Below, piece by piece: positions 54,195 to 64,000 of a DNA stretch of 64,000 bases; position 1 is the first letter of the stretch; every line of letters begins with the position of its first letter. A program made the translations under genes and the position numbers. The notes below the pieces were generated by a model. The model ran no database searches. It was not told where the DNA came from and saw nothing but the letters and a program-made list of their open reading frames with translations. Source of the stretch: Actinostola sp. cb2023 (lineage: Eukaryota > Cnidaria > Anthozoa > Actiniaria > Actinostolidae); NCBI GenBank assembly GCA_033675265.1, contig JAUJYZ010001373.1, positions 524,658-588,657 of the forward strand, read 5' to 3'.

Positions 54195-54500
54195 TTAAGG
54201 AGAAACACTAGTGATATTAAACTACTACGTTTCGATGACATCCTGTCATCATTACGAAGTTAGATGAATAATGAGTAACAGATAGTGTTCAATGTTCAAT
54301 AGTTATAAAAGAGTTCAGTGTTATTTAAACAAATACTTTAGCACGGATGGAACATTGAACACTATTCTTATGTTCAAATTATGTAAATTTCGTACATAAC
54401 TAATCTCTGTTACTCATTATTCATCTCACTTTACTTGATAATGATGATAATGATCTTCGAAACGTAGCAGTTTAATATCACTAGTTTTTCTCCTTAATTA
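54195..54500. repeat. Fold-back repeat nested in the 2.1-kb transposon
   Basis: AAGGAGAAACACTAGTGATATTAAACT at the left pairs with AGTTTAATATCACTAGTTTTTCTCCTT at the right. The inner arms match over ACGTTTCGA / TCGAAACGT, ATGAATAATGAGTAACAGA / TCTGTTACTCATTATTCAT and GTTCAATGTTC. The CGAAACGTAG end resembles LTR-like arms of Penelope-type elements, so it may be a solo remnant; that is inference. Confidence 0.75.
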
Positions 54501-54588
54501 AATTTCTAAAGTTACCCTTATAAGAATATATATTTTAACATTAACATCAGTATTTTCTTCGTATAGTCACATAACTTGACGTCGTTTT

Positions 54589-55370
54589 TCAAGCTGTGAT
54601 ACTAAAATTGGTTTCATGTAAAAAGGGTGCCAGGTTTACACAAGCATACAGAAAACTTGTAAAATATAGATTTAAAGCTTGCAACAAGCACAGATAAACA
54701 TAAATCAAACCCACCAAAGACACGATTAACACTTGTAGGACAATCAAGAGTTCTGCTAACTGTAGCAAGGCTACGATGTCCAGAAAAATTCCCACTATTT
54801 CCATCAAGAAAAAAAGATGAATCAATATAAGTAAAAGAAAAAGTAATTTGTCTTTCTTATTGTCGTAATAATAAATAATTTTAGAAAACGTAAAGGGGTG
54901 GCCTATGTCCTTGGGCGAATGATCGCCGGATGGGCGACAAGAACTGGTTGTTTCGCTATCACGATCTTGTGTAGTTGTTCTCGGCCTTTCGCTGCCAACG
55001 GTTTCCAAATTGTCCAGGGTCGTAGAGGTCTCTGTAGTGTTATTTGCCGATTTCCTTGCTTCTTGTACTGCTTTGATCAAATCTGCTTTCTTACAGGTTT
55101 TGGCATAATTTATTCCCATTTCATCTAGCACTTCCTTCAGCAAACGAACCGTCATGTCTTCTGCACATCCCTTTTTCAACTGCTCTCTTTCTTCGTCTCT
55201 GATTTTTCTCTCTTTCCTTTCTCTCTCTTTCTCCAATTCTTCCAGGACAGGTAACTGTTTCATTTCCTCCTCTAAGTTAGCTTTTAAAGGCCATTTTGAT
55301 GCCGCATTTACAGTTCCAACTACTCTTATTATTCCCGATACATCGCACCATAAGGAACAAATGGGGACTT
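54589..55370 (-). CDS. SAP-like domain / coiled-coil protein frame inside the 2.1-kb transposon
   Basis: Minus-strand frame open from about 55370 to a TGA at 54589. The first ATG is at 55263, but codons upstream (WCDVSGIIRVVG...KWPLKANLEEE) read as protein too and may be joined from another exon. Then follow a highly charged helix (ELEKERERKERKIRDEEREQ) and a segment MTVRLLKEVLDEMGINY...KADLIKAVQEAR with the spacing of a SAP-type DNA-binding helix-loop-helix. The C-terminal third is strongly hydrophobic (FLLLILIHLFFLMEIVGIFL onward) and may be intron read-through rather than a membrane domain. Such a protein could be an accessory factor of the mobile family or a captured host fragment. The family is not otherwise recognised. 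Confidence 0.5.
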
Positions 55371-56359
55371 ATAATGCATGATTCCAACTTATTCACTGGT
55401 AAATTTTACTTGGTTGATTTTGAGCTGAGAAAGGGAGAATAATCGCTTTTGCCACTCAAAATTAGGATCCCAAAATTAGTGCTAATCGAGATTCCCAAAA
55501 ACACGCATTTCACAATTACAGTGTGGACACTCGAACCGTGAACACTTCGAGTTTTTTTCTAACTTTTTTTTTCTAACTTTCTATTGCCTCATAGCCTCTC
55601 AAATGGAGCATTAAGTTTAAATACACTTAGTGATCAAAATGAATCATTTTTCTGATCAATTTGCTTAATTGATAATTTATATATATGTGTTAGAAAAAAC
55701 CTAAGTGTTGACGGTTCGAGTGTCCATACTGTAATAGGTTATAATGATTATTATTCAAAAGTCTAGGCTTATTTGACATTGTCAGTTCTTATTGTTCTTC
55801 CAATTCCTCACGAATAGTACAATAGAGGCCTTCTTTTTCTTGTACTGAACCTGATAACAATCGATCGATGATCGATGATCGATTTTCATCGATTGTCATT
55901 TTTCTTGTGTGACTATCGATTGGTGATCGATTGGCCAAAACCAATCGATATCAATCGATTAATTATATCGATTATGATCGATTGTTCGATTGGTTTTCCG
56001 ATCATCGATTGTCATCGATTGCGTACGCCGGGTGATATGCAGTATTAAATTAATACAAATATGGATTCAATGAAATAGAGAATTGTGTTTGGTGTATATT
56101 ATATACAATGTTACTGGCCAGATATCAGGAAAGATGTCGAAGCCTCATAGCACACTTGTAGAAGATAAAAGTACATCAGGATGGATCGTATAATTTGATT
56201 CAGTAGTTGCCTCAATGCCAATGGCAATGGCATGGGCCGGATTGGTTTGACGAAGACCAACGAGCTCGATCAGGTAGATAGGTCAGCGACAGCATCGGGG
56301 ATACTAACTGTGTCTTTCAAAAGCATTCAAGTACATGCTGTCTCCTTCGGTCAACTCTG

Positions 56360-56800
56360 ATCGACTCACTGTAGAAGTAACTTAAGCTTATGTACTTCAT
56401 TGTGGAACTGGACGTGACTGAGCACACAACCATAACAGTGCTGAAAACTCATAAAAGAACATTGTCTTCCCCTTGAAATGTCACTAAATTGTTCATGACC
56501 CCGATGAATGCTTCCAGCAATGAATAAAGTTGCATTTGACATCATGGATTTGTAGAAAACGAACACTTTCCTGGCTTGAATCAGCGAAAAATAAACGATA
56601 CTCAATATCGATTGAACGTGTTGCGAGTGTGCGCTGATCAAAAGTACCATGGCTCACAAAATCGGTATCTCCACAAACTCCGTGAAATGCAGTCGAGATT
56701 CTCGTTGCATCCACATAAGTGCCCAGATCCCACACGACCACACATGACACAGGAACTCCGTCAAGATTAGTTTCGCTGCTCGCCTGGCGGCTCGCAGCAA
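56360..56800 (-). pseudogene. Unrecognised minus-strand coding-like tract in two frames
   Basis: Reading leftward, one frame gives NLDGVPVSCVVVWDLGTYVD, FHGVCGDTDFVSHGTFDQRT and RLFFADSSQESVRFLQIHD before stopping near 56493. A second frame continues with GSIHRGHEQFSDISRGRQCS and SFQHCYGCVLSHVQFHNEVH to 56366. The composition is protein-like and the two fit end to end, as if one frame had shifted near 56510. I recognise no family. It lies between the 2.1-kb transposon and the point where copy A sequence resumes. Confidence 0.35.
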
Positions 56801-57845
56801 TAATCAACCAGGCATGACAAAGTTTGCATGACTTGTAATAGAATATTTGAAACCATGCATACAAAGAGAGCTTTCTTGTATACATTCAAGTTTCAAGGGA
56901 TTTCTAAGCACCATTTTCTAAGCCTTAACCTTTGAACTTTACAAAAGGAGGAATTAACATGATGTCATATCCATTAAAGAGGAGGTCCAGTCTATGGCTT
57001 CACAGGCTAGTCCCACCATATAAAGTACCCTCAGTAAGAATACACTTGGAAATATAAGAACAGTCTTAATCCTAACAATGGCCTACCTTTAACCCAATGC
57101 GAGGTCGATCCTCCCCTACATATATTGGTACATGTAGTATAAAACTACATGAATAAGATATGTAGGGCCAAGTGCAACTGCCTCAATGATGGATATGACA
57201 TAGTAATTCCTCAAAAACTAATAGCTTTTATCTTGACTGACAACCGCAGAGAAATTCACCATGAAATAACTGCCAATTACCACTGTGACTCAGGACAACG
57301 AGATGTGATAACAGGTCAAAAATGATCCAACCCTAATTTCTCATATTCGCAAATTTGGAGTTATCGATCTCAGGAAAACTACCGCTGTTTTCTTCTTATT
57401 CATAATAACAAACCCAATGTAAATCAATGAGATGACGAAGTGAAACAAAAAGTTTTATGAATAAGAAGAAACAGGTTTTACCACTGACAGAGGAATCTCC
57501 TTAACCTACCTATTAGGTTGTGCTCAGATCAACTAAAATTTGATGACGAATGTGGCGTGTGGACGAGACTGAGCACAGAATTATAAGCCCCAAAAAAAAA
57601 CTAAAAGTTCAAAAAGAAGAATCCTCTGTCTCCGCCAGGGTGTCAAGATAAAAGCCCTAGACCTAGTAACATGCGTAGCCACTGCAATTTCCAGTGACTA
57701 TGAAACAAATAACAACAACAGACATGTTAATTAAGTTGCCAATTATTTTGAAAAGTCTAAGGGAGGCGGTACCCAAAAATAAAATTTCACTGAACCTTGC
57801 ATGTGGGTTTGACGCCACATGCTCGAAGTCTTCATCTGTGTTCTT
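56800..57845. other. No gene supported, copy B
   Basis: Matches 23487-24590 of copy A, lacking the (AAT)n array of copy A and differing at a few homopolymers (CCCCAAAAAAAAA near 57590). It contains the same hairpin-like pair (GCTGTTTTCTTCTTATTCATAA / TTATGAATAAGAAGAAACAG). Confidence 0.5.
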
Positions 57846-57849
57846 GTTA

Positions 57850-60245
57850 GAATCCATGACATCACCCTAGGCTTGTACAGATATACGCTGTGACATATGC
57901 AATCCATGACATCACTCTTGTGCTTGTAGATGCTGTAATATATGCAATCCATGACATCACCCTAGGCTTGTACAGATATACGCTGTGATATATGCAATCC
58001 ATGACATCACCCTAGGCTTGTACAGATATACGCTGTGACATATGCAATCCATGACATCACTCTTGTGCTTGTAGATGCTGTAATATATGCAATCCATGAC
58101 TTTACCCTGGGCTTGTACAGATATACGCTGTAATATATGCAATCCATGACATCACTCTTGTGCTTGTAGATGCTGGAATATATGCAATCCATGACATCAC
58201 CCTAGGCTTGTACAGATATACGCTGTGATATATGCAATCCATGACATCACTCTTGTGCTTGTAGATGCTGTAATATATGCAATCCATGACATCACCCTAG
58301 GCTTGTACAGATATACGCTGTGATATATGCAATCCATGACATCACTCTTGTGCTTGTAGATGCTGTAATATATGCAATCCATGACATCACCCTAGGCTTG
58401 TACAGATATACGCTGTGATATATGCAATCCATGACATCACTCTTGTGCTTGTAGATGCTGGAATATATGCAATCCATGACATCACCCTAGGCTTGTACAG
58501 ATATACGCTGTGACATATGCAATCCATGACATCACTCTTGTGCTTGTAGATGCTGTAATATATGCAATCCATGACATCACCCTAGGCTTGTACAGATATA
58601 CGCTGTGACATATGCAATCCATGACATCACCCTAGGCTTGTACAGATATACGCTGTGACATATGCAATCCATGACATCACTCTTGTGCTTGTAGATGCTG
58701 TAATATATGCAATCCATGACATCACCCTAGGCTTGTACAGATATACGCTGTGACATATGCAATCCATGACATCACTCTTGTGCTTGTAGATGCTGTAATA
58801 TATGCAATCCATGACATCACCCTAGGCTTGTACAGATATACGCTGTGACATATGCAATCCATGACATCACTCTTGTGCTTGTACACTGTAGATGCTGTAA
58901 TATATGCAATCCATGACATCACCCTAGGCTTGTACAGATATACGCTGTGACATATGCAATCCATGACATCACTCTTGTGCTTGTAGATGCTGGAATATAT
59001 GCAATCCATGACATCACCCTAGGCTTGTACAGATATACGCTGTGATATATGCAATCCATGACATCACTCTTGTGCTTGTAGATGCTGGAATATATGCAAT
59101 CCATGACATCACCCTAGGCTTGTACAGATATACGCTGTGACATATGCAATCCATGACATCATTCTTGTGCTTGTAGATGCTGTAATACATGTATATGCAA
59201 TCCATGACATCACCCTAGGCTTGTACAGATATACGCTGTGATATATGCAATCCATGACATCACCCTAGGCTTGTACAGATATACGCTGTGATATATGCAA
59301 TCCATGACATCATTCTTGTGCTTGTAGATGCTGTAATATATGCAATCCATGACATCACCCTAGGCTTGTACAGATATACGCTGTGATATATGCAATCCAT
59401 GACATCACTCTTGTGCTTGTAGATGCTGTAATATATGCAATCCATGACATCACCCTAGGCTTGTACAGATATACGCTGTGATATATGCAATCCATGACAT
59501 CACTCTTGTGCTTGTAGATGCTGTAATATATGCAATCCATGACATCACCCTAGGCTTGTACAGATATACGCTGTTATATATGCAATCCATGACATCACTC
59601 TTGTGCTTGCAGATGCTGTAATATATGCAATCCATGACATCACCCTAGGCTTGTACAGATATACGCTGTGATATATGCAATCCATGACATCACCCTAGGC
59701 TTGTACAGATATACGCTGTGATATATGCAATCCATGACATCACTCTTGTGCTTGTAGATGCTGTAATATATGCAATCCATGACTTTACCCTAGGCTTGTA
59801 CAGATATACGCTGTGATATATGCAATCCATGACATCACTCTTGTGCTTGTAGATGCTGTAATATATGCAATCCATGACATCACTCTTGTGCTTGTAGATG
59901 CTGGAATATATGCAATCCATGACATCACCCTACTAGGCTTGTACAGATATACGCTGTGACATATGCAATCCATGACATCACTCTTGTGCTTGTAGATGCT
60001 GTAATATATGCAATCCATGACTTTACCCTAGGCTTGTACAGATATACGCTGTAATATATGCAATCCATGACATCACTCTTGTGCTTGTAGATGCTGTAAT
60101 ATATGCAATCCATGACATCACCCTAGGCTTGTACAGATATACGCTGTGATATATGCAATCCATGACATCACCCTAGGCTTGTACAGATATACGCTGTGAT
60201 ATATGCAATCCATGACATCACTCTTGTGCTTGTAGATGCTGGAAT
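57850..60245. repeat. 95-bp dimer minisatellite expanded to about 25 units (copy B)
   Basis: Alternating 50-bp (ATCACCCTAGGCTTGTACAG type) and 45-bp (ATCACTCTTGTGCTTGTAGA type) half-units, each starting ATGCAATCCATGAC. Occasional 50-50 runs (about 57960-58020, 58610, 59240, 59660, 60150) show slippage between half-units. Overlapping 61-codon minus-strand frames every 95 bp are artefacts. Copy A has about 1.3 units. Confidence 0.95.
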
Positions 60246-60419
60246 ATAATTAAACAGAGAATTTAGAATGAATGCTGTGCACAGTTGCAATGCTCAACAC
60301 AAGAAGTGCTCATCCCTCAAATATGTTAGCCCTACCCCCAAACATGCAAGGCGATAAATGCCACCTTGCTTGACCACACAAAAACTTTGTGCAAAATAGT
60401 TTCACCAAAAATTCCTATG

Positions 60420-61060
60420 CTTATCCCCTCTGACCTGTCCCCCTTAACCCCCATCACCAACCCCTCCCCATCACCAACCCCTCTCCCCATCACCAACATC
60501 AGCACCTCCCTCCGCCCATCACCACCCCCTCCCCCCATCAACACCCACTCCTCTCATCAACAACCTGTCCCGCCATAACCACCCCTCTCCCCATCACCAC
60601 GCCCTCCCAACATCAGCACCTCCCTCCGCCCATCACCACGCCCTCCCCCATCAACACCCACTCCTCTCAACAACCCATCCCGCCATAACCACCCCTCTCC
60701 CCATCACCACGCCCTCTCAACATCAGCACCTCCCTCCGCCCATCACCACCCCCCTCCCCCTATCACCACCCACTCCTCTCATCAACAACCTGTCCCGCCA
60801 TAACCACCCCTCTCCCCATCACCACTCCCTCCCAACATCAGCACCTCCATCACCACCCCCCTCTGCCATCACCACCCACTCCCCCATCACCACCCACTCC
60901 CCCATCACCACCCACTCCCCCATCAACACCCATTTCCCCCATCACCACGCCCTCCCAACATCAGCACGCCCATCACCACCCCCCTTCGCCCATCATCAAC
61001 CACTCTCCCCATGCCATCACCATCCACTCCCCCCATCCCACCCATTCCCCTCATCAACAC
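60420..61060. repeat. CCCCATCACCACCC-rich repeat (copy B)
   Basis: Counterpart of 24840-25480 with small copy-number differences (one additional CATCACCACCCACTCCCC unit). An extra AGGCGATAAATGCCACCTTG-type stretch at about 60348-60395 just before it is absent from copy A. Confidence 0.9.
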
Positions 61061-61069
61061 CCCAAATAT

Positions 61070-62110
61070 TTATGAGACTTGTACCTTGTGTATTATCTGC
61101 TGGGCGGTAGTCGTATGACGAGACCCTTCGCCTCGGAGAGTTTGAACCAGTTATACGGCGAGTCCTGGAAAAAAGAAACAAATTGAGGAAAAAGTCTTGA
61201 TAACAAAAAGCATTGTATTTATATAAAAGAAATTATCTGAGAAATTATTTGTTTGTTCTTTCAAAGCTTACATTCAAATATGGGCGGGAAACAGACCTCA
61301 ATGCAAATTCACAATGTTTGAAGAATGACTTTTTTTAATCTTTTTCAATTTCAATAAGAATTTCTTGTTCAAATAGAAAAACAATGTAGAAAAAGAGACT
61401 CGAAGGTACATACCTTGTAGACTACACGTTGCGCCGGCCATTGAAGCGAACTGAACCAGGATTCCAAAGCTTTCTAAAAACGCCTCAAACACGTTATCCG
61501 AGGTTTCTACCGTCTTCAACACCATGGAACTGGTTTCTGCAAAAGGAATAACAATAAACAAACTTAGTATTGCACCAGATAAACGTTCGAAGGCAGAGTT
61601 TTGAGGAATATTTGCCGACTTCACGGCTCCATTCAAAGTTTCAATTTGGCGCCAACGCGTTAACTCGGCGTTGCACAGTTTGGATAAAACTTTTGCACAA
61701 AAATATATACATTCGAACGGGTAGAAACTGCTCAAACTTATAGGAAACAGTATCTTCTAAAGGAAGAGGTAGGAATAATACGGACTTGCATTCACATTTA
61801 GGAAGTTTTTCATGGATAACTTTCGTCTTCAGGCGTGTTCACCATGTGCTTCGGACTTGAGACCAGATTTTCGCAAAATTCCATTTGAAAAATGCCTTTC
61901 TGAAGTAGCCATTAGCAAGTTCGGTCGAAGGACTTTCTGAAAACTGCATATTAAGGAAGATAGATTAAATTTTGCGCAAAATATTGGACAAAATTCGGGA
62001 AGGCATCTTACCTTGCTGCTACACTCTTCACGCTCTTCTTCCAAGTGACAAACGCGCCGAGAAAGAAGCCCTTTGAGTGCACATAGTCCCGTGCAATTGC
62101 GGTTTCAGCC
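61070..62110 (-). CDS. Copy B of the putative minus-strand gene (low confidence)
   Basis: Counterpart of 25488-26540. The exon-like piece ETSSMVLKTVETSDNVFEAF... is preserved with both splice sites (about 61415-61537), and here the upstream sequence is open in the same frame for 145 codons (61298-61735), because one T is missing compared with copy A near 61610. The region near the last piece lacks TTTGTCG relative to copy A (near 61088). No family recognised. Confidence 0.3.
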
Positions 62111-62664
62111 AATCAGAAGCGATTTAGAAAAATCGACAGTTTAACGAGCCAATCAGAATCTAAGAGTCATATTCGGTGATTGACAGGTTTGGAAAATTAT
62201 GGGGTGAACTATGGGGTGGACTATGGGGTGGACTATGGGGTGGACTTACTTACTGGACTATGGGGTGGACTATGGGGTGGGGAGTATATGTGGGTACTTT
62301 TTGAGGGAAGCACAGGAAACCCGCACACGGAAAACACGGAACTTGTTGAATATCGAAAAGATTAACGATTTTAATCGATTTTAAGTTTTCAGTCAGCTGG
62401 TTGCATGTTATTGGGAGGTTTTGCTTTACAAATTACTTACAATTTACAAATATTTAGAAAGTTTTTTTCTCTTAAAATCGAGGTTTTGAGCAAGAAAAAT
62501 GACGGTTTGACGGCCACTCGCGTCGGATTTTGACTTGAAAAAATATACATAATAATAATATTACATTCCTTAAAACCTGAGTGACGTAATGCGCTTACGT
62601 AATGCACAAGCATTGTTCATAACTCCCAAAAGCCTTTGCGCCGAGCATGCGTAGAAAGAAAGAG

Positions 62665-62838
62665 TCATTTTTGCGCATGCGCATGCGCTCCAATGCGCGC
62701 TATGACGTGCGCGTTTCACATGTGACGTCATAACCAATTACCAAAATCGAATCCCTCACTTTTCTGAATCTTTTTTTAAGAGGAGGACGCATTTAATTAT
62801 TCGCGAGGAAAGATTGTTTATTAACCAACCATATCGTC
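62665..62838 (+). promoter_or_regulatory. Promoter region of the copy B gene
   Basis: Same NRF-1-like double palindrome (62672-62688) and CRE-like TGACGTCA (62723-62730) as in copy A at the same spacing, so if the copy is transcribed it should be regulated alike. Confidence 0.5.
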
Positions 62839-63687
62839 ATGTCTGATCGTAAATCTCAGTCAAGGAAAATCGTTTTTGCCTGAGGTGGCCAAAAGAGAAA
62901 TGAGTCGAGCCGGACTTAACAACGCCGGAAAGAAATTTCACCCTGCAGTCGGTACGACCAGCGAAGAGACCGATCAATCTCTCATGGACTACTACAGGCG
63001 TTTTTTGGGACCAGTTGAAAATCAGCCCGACGAAGAAATTCAAGAAGATATCGAGACCGAATTCCTGGAAGTTGTCACCAGTTCACCGCAGGTGTGCAGT
63101 GAGGAAGAGGACGTTGACAGCTCTAAAACCAACGAAGAGCCACAGGAGAAGCCAAAGCCGGCTGACCACTATCTCATGAGCGTAGAGCCAGTTGACAGCT
63201 CCGATACCAACGAAGAGCCAAAGGAAAAGCCAAAGCCGGCTGCCAGACACTGTACCATGAGCGTGGAAAAAGAGAAACCGCCAAAACAAGAACTTTGCAT
63301 TGGTAAATCGCCGCTTACTCCCGCCTTGAAGCCGAGACGTTATCGGAGGGCAGCTTTTGATTTAGGAACGCCGTCGTGGAATCAGGGGATGCCGCATCAA
63401 CCCTCCTCGCCAGGATGCACAATCAAATGGAGGCTCTTTTTGGAGGAGAAGAAGTATGTAGCCTGCCATCTAAGAAACCATCACTAGAAGAGCTCGTACT
63501 AGAAGGTACTATAACTGTGTATGATAGAACTTTGGTTTTGTGAGGTTGATGTTTTAACGATTTGTTTTGATTGATTTTCATCTTACAGACTCAAAACCCA
63601 AAAGGCAAGGCCGTCATGGTGACAAAGAAACCAAAACCCGCCAAGAACCTCCGAAGATACATCCTCTGGGGACTCTGGGTGAATCAT
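62839..63687 (+). pseudogene. Copy B of exons 1-2 of the uncharacterised gene, frame-damaged
   Basis: Exon 1 (62839-63505) and exon 2 (63589-63687) are nearly identical to 27256-27922 and 28006-28104 with the same splice sites. Compared with copy A, one extra A at about 62865-62869 throws the frame right after the start (MSDRKSQSRKIVFA then stop). A compensating pair occurs near 63373-63390, and one missing G near 63410 shifts the end. The long middle part stays open from about 62876 to 63487, so translation from the internal ATG at about 62899 could still make part of the protein. Either decay or base-calling error at homopolymers could be responsible. The following intron begins with the same ATTAATTGATTAATT sequence and continues past the window. 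Confidence 0.6.
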
Positions 63688-64000
63688 GTGAGTTTATACT
63701 AGATTCTGCTTTTAGCATATTGTAACTACAACTTATGATGGGCGTGTACTTTTAGTATTATTAATTGATTAATTAATTAATTGATTACTTAAGTAATTAT
63801 TTTATATTTTTATTGATTGATTTATTGATTCATCCACTATATTTATTTATTGATTTGTTTGTTTTCCTTTGCTTTCTTTCTTGTCTTTTTATATGTGGAA
63901 TATAGAGGTCTCTACTGAATTTTATTATTTTATTCATTCATTTCAAATGAATGCAATTGAACTATGGTTAGGAGGAGAACCTCATCACCAGTATAGGTGC

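Larger units (their letters stand above)
53908..56032. mobile_element. 2.1-kb DNA transposon with ATCGAT-rich termini, 6-bp target duplication
   Basis: Terminal inverted repeats CCCGGCGTACGCAATCGATGA and TCATCGATTGCGTACGCCGGG are bounded by TGATAT at 53902-53907 and 56033-56038. About 200 bp at each end is packed with ATCGATT / GATCGATGA motifs in both orientations, which may act as subterminal transposase-binding repeats. Inside are a fold-back repeat (54195-54500) and a minus-strand frame with a SAP-like domain (54589-55370). No recognisable transposase is present. Superfamily is unassigned; a 6-bp duplication is known for only a few (for example IS3EU and Dada). Confidence 0.8.
53431..56800. 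other. 3.4-kb block absent from copy A
   Basis: Copy A runs directly from CTTATTTAAA to TAATCAACCAGG; here the two are separated by 3.4 kb beginning CTAGTCGTTTCTGG and ending GGCTCGCAGCAA. It contains (AAT)n at 53597-53615, CCCATTCTCATTCCCA-type repeats at about 53660-53800, the 53908-56032 transposon, and a coding-like tract at 56360-56800. I see no clear terminal repeats for the block itself. Confidence 0.8.
42386..64000. repeat. Duplicated segment, copy B (continues beyond window)
   Basis: Colinear with 20466-28412, starting TTTATAGGTTCACT. Breaks relative to copy A: MITE 42674-43011, BEL element 43303-50037, more units in the 108-bp minisatellite, a 125-bp triplication at 53090-53430, a foreign block 53431-56800, and about 24 extra 95-bp dimers at 57850-60245. 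Sequence outside these differs only by scattered substitutions and small indels. Confidence 0.9.

Noticed and set aside
57850..60245. Regularly spaced direct repeats resembling a CRISPR array
   Set aside because: The units are contiguous 95-bp dimers without unique spacers, in an animal genome. It is a minisatellite.

Overview
This is a eukaryotic, animal (metazoan) genomic window, most likely from a marine invertebrate. The evidence is GT-AG and GC-AG spliceosomal introns, an intron-rich protein phosphatase 1 gene, an animal-type mitoribosomal gene (GADD45GIP1/mL64), BEL/Pao and Penelope-like retroelements, and a very high load of satellites, minisatellites and fold-back DNA elements. The exact phylum cannot be fixed from the sequence. 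Most long open frames here are low-complexity translations of tandem repeats, not genes.

Layout. (1) 1-3889: repeats, including a 97-bp minisatellite. (2) 3890-14240, minus strand: a complete 8-exon PP1 catalytic subunit gene (330 codons), its introns filled with MITE-like inverted repeats and tandem repeats. (3) 14241-14390: a 150-bp bidirectional promoter shared with GADD45GIP1 (14391-17013, plus strand). (4) 17382-18292: a DNA transposon with ~75-bp terminal inverted repeats and a 9-bp target duplication. (5) 18300-19925: a TGCGCA-containing satellite. (6) 20466-28412+: first copy (A) of a large duplicated segment, followed by the rest of an unrecognised 8-exon gene (27256-32521). (7) 32640-40240: MITEs, a ~6.4-kb fold-back structure, a truncated Penelope-like element with a GIY-YIG frame, and two orphan coding fragments. 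(8) 40465-42384: the satellite again, now palindromic. (9) 42386-64000: second copy (B) of the duplicated segment, interrupted by a very young BEL/Pao retrotransposon (43303-50037), by a block at 53431-56800 holding an ATCGAT-rich transposon with a SAP-like frame, and by a 95-bp minisatellite expanded about 25-fold. Copy B ends with a frame-damaged copy of the first two exons of the unrecognised gene.

The most striking object is the BEL/Pao insertion. It has a normal LTR-internal-LTR body but carries a third LTR in inverted orientation at its 3' end, joined through the reverse complement of the tRNA primer site. The whole three-LTR structure is bounded by one 5-bp target duplication (ATCTC), and the empty target site is preserved in copy A. 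The junction is explained exactly by joining a plus-strand strong-stop DNA to the U5 end of a full-length cDNA, followed by integration through two U3 ends.

Single-base frame disruptions recur in otherwise convincing coding sequence, several of them at homopolymers. Either residual sequencing error or real decay could explain this, and it should temper every 'pseudogene' call here.
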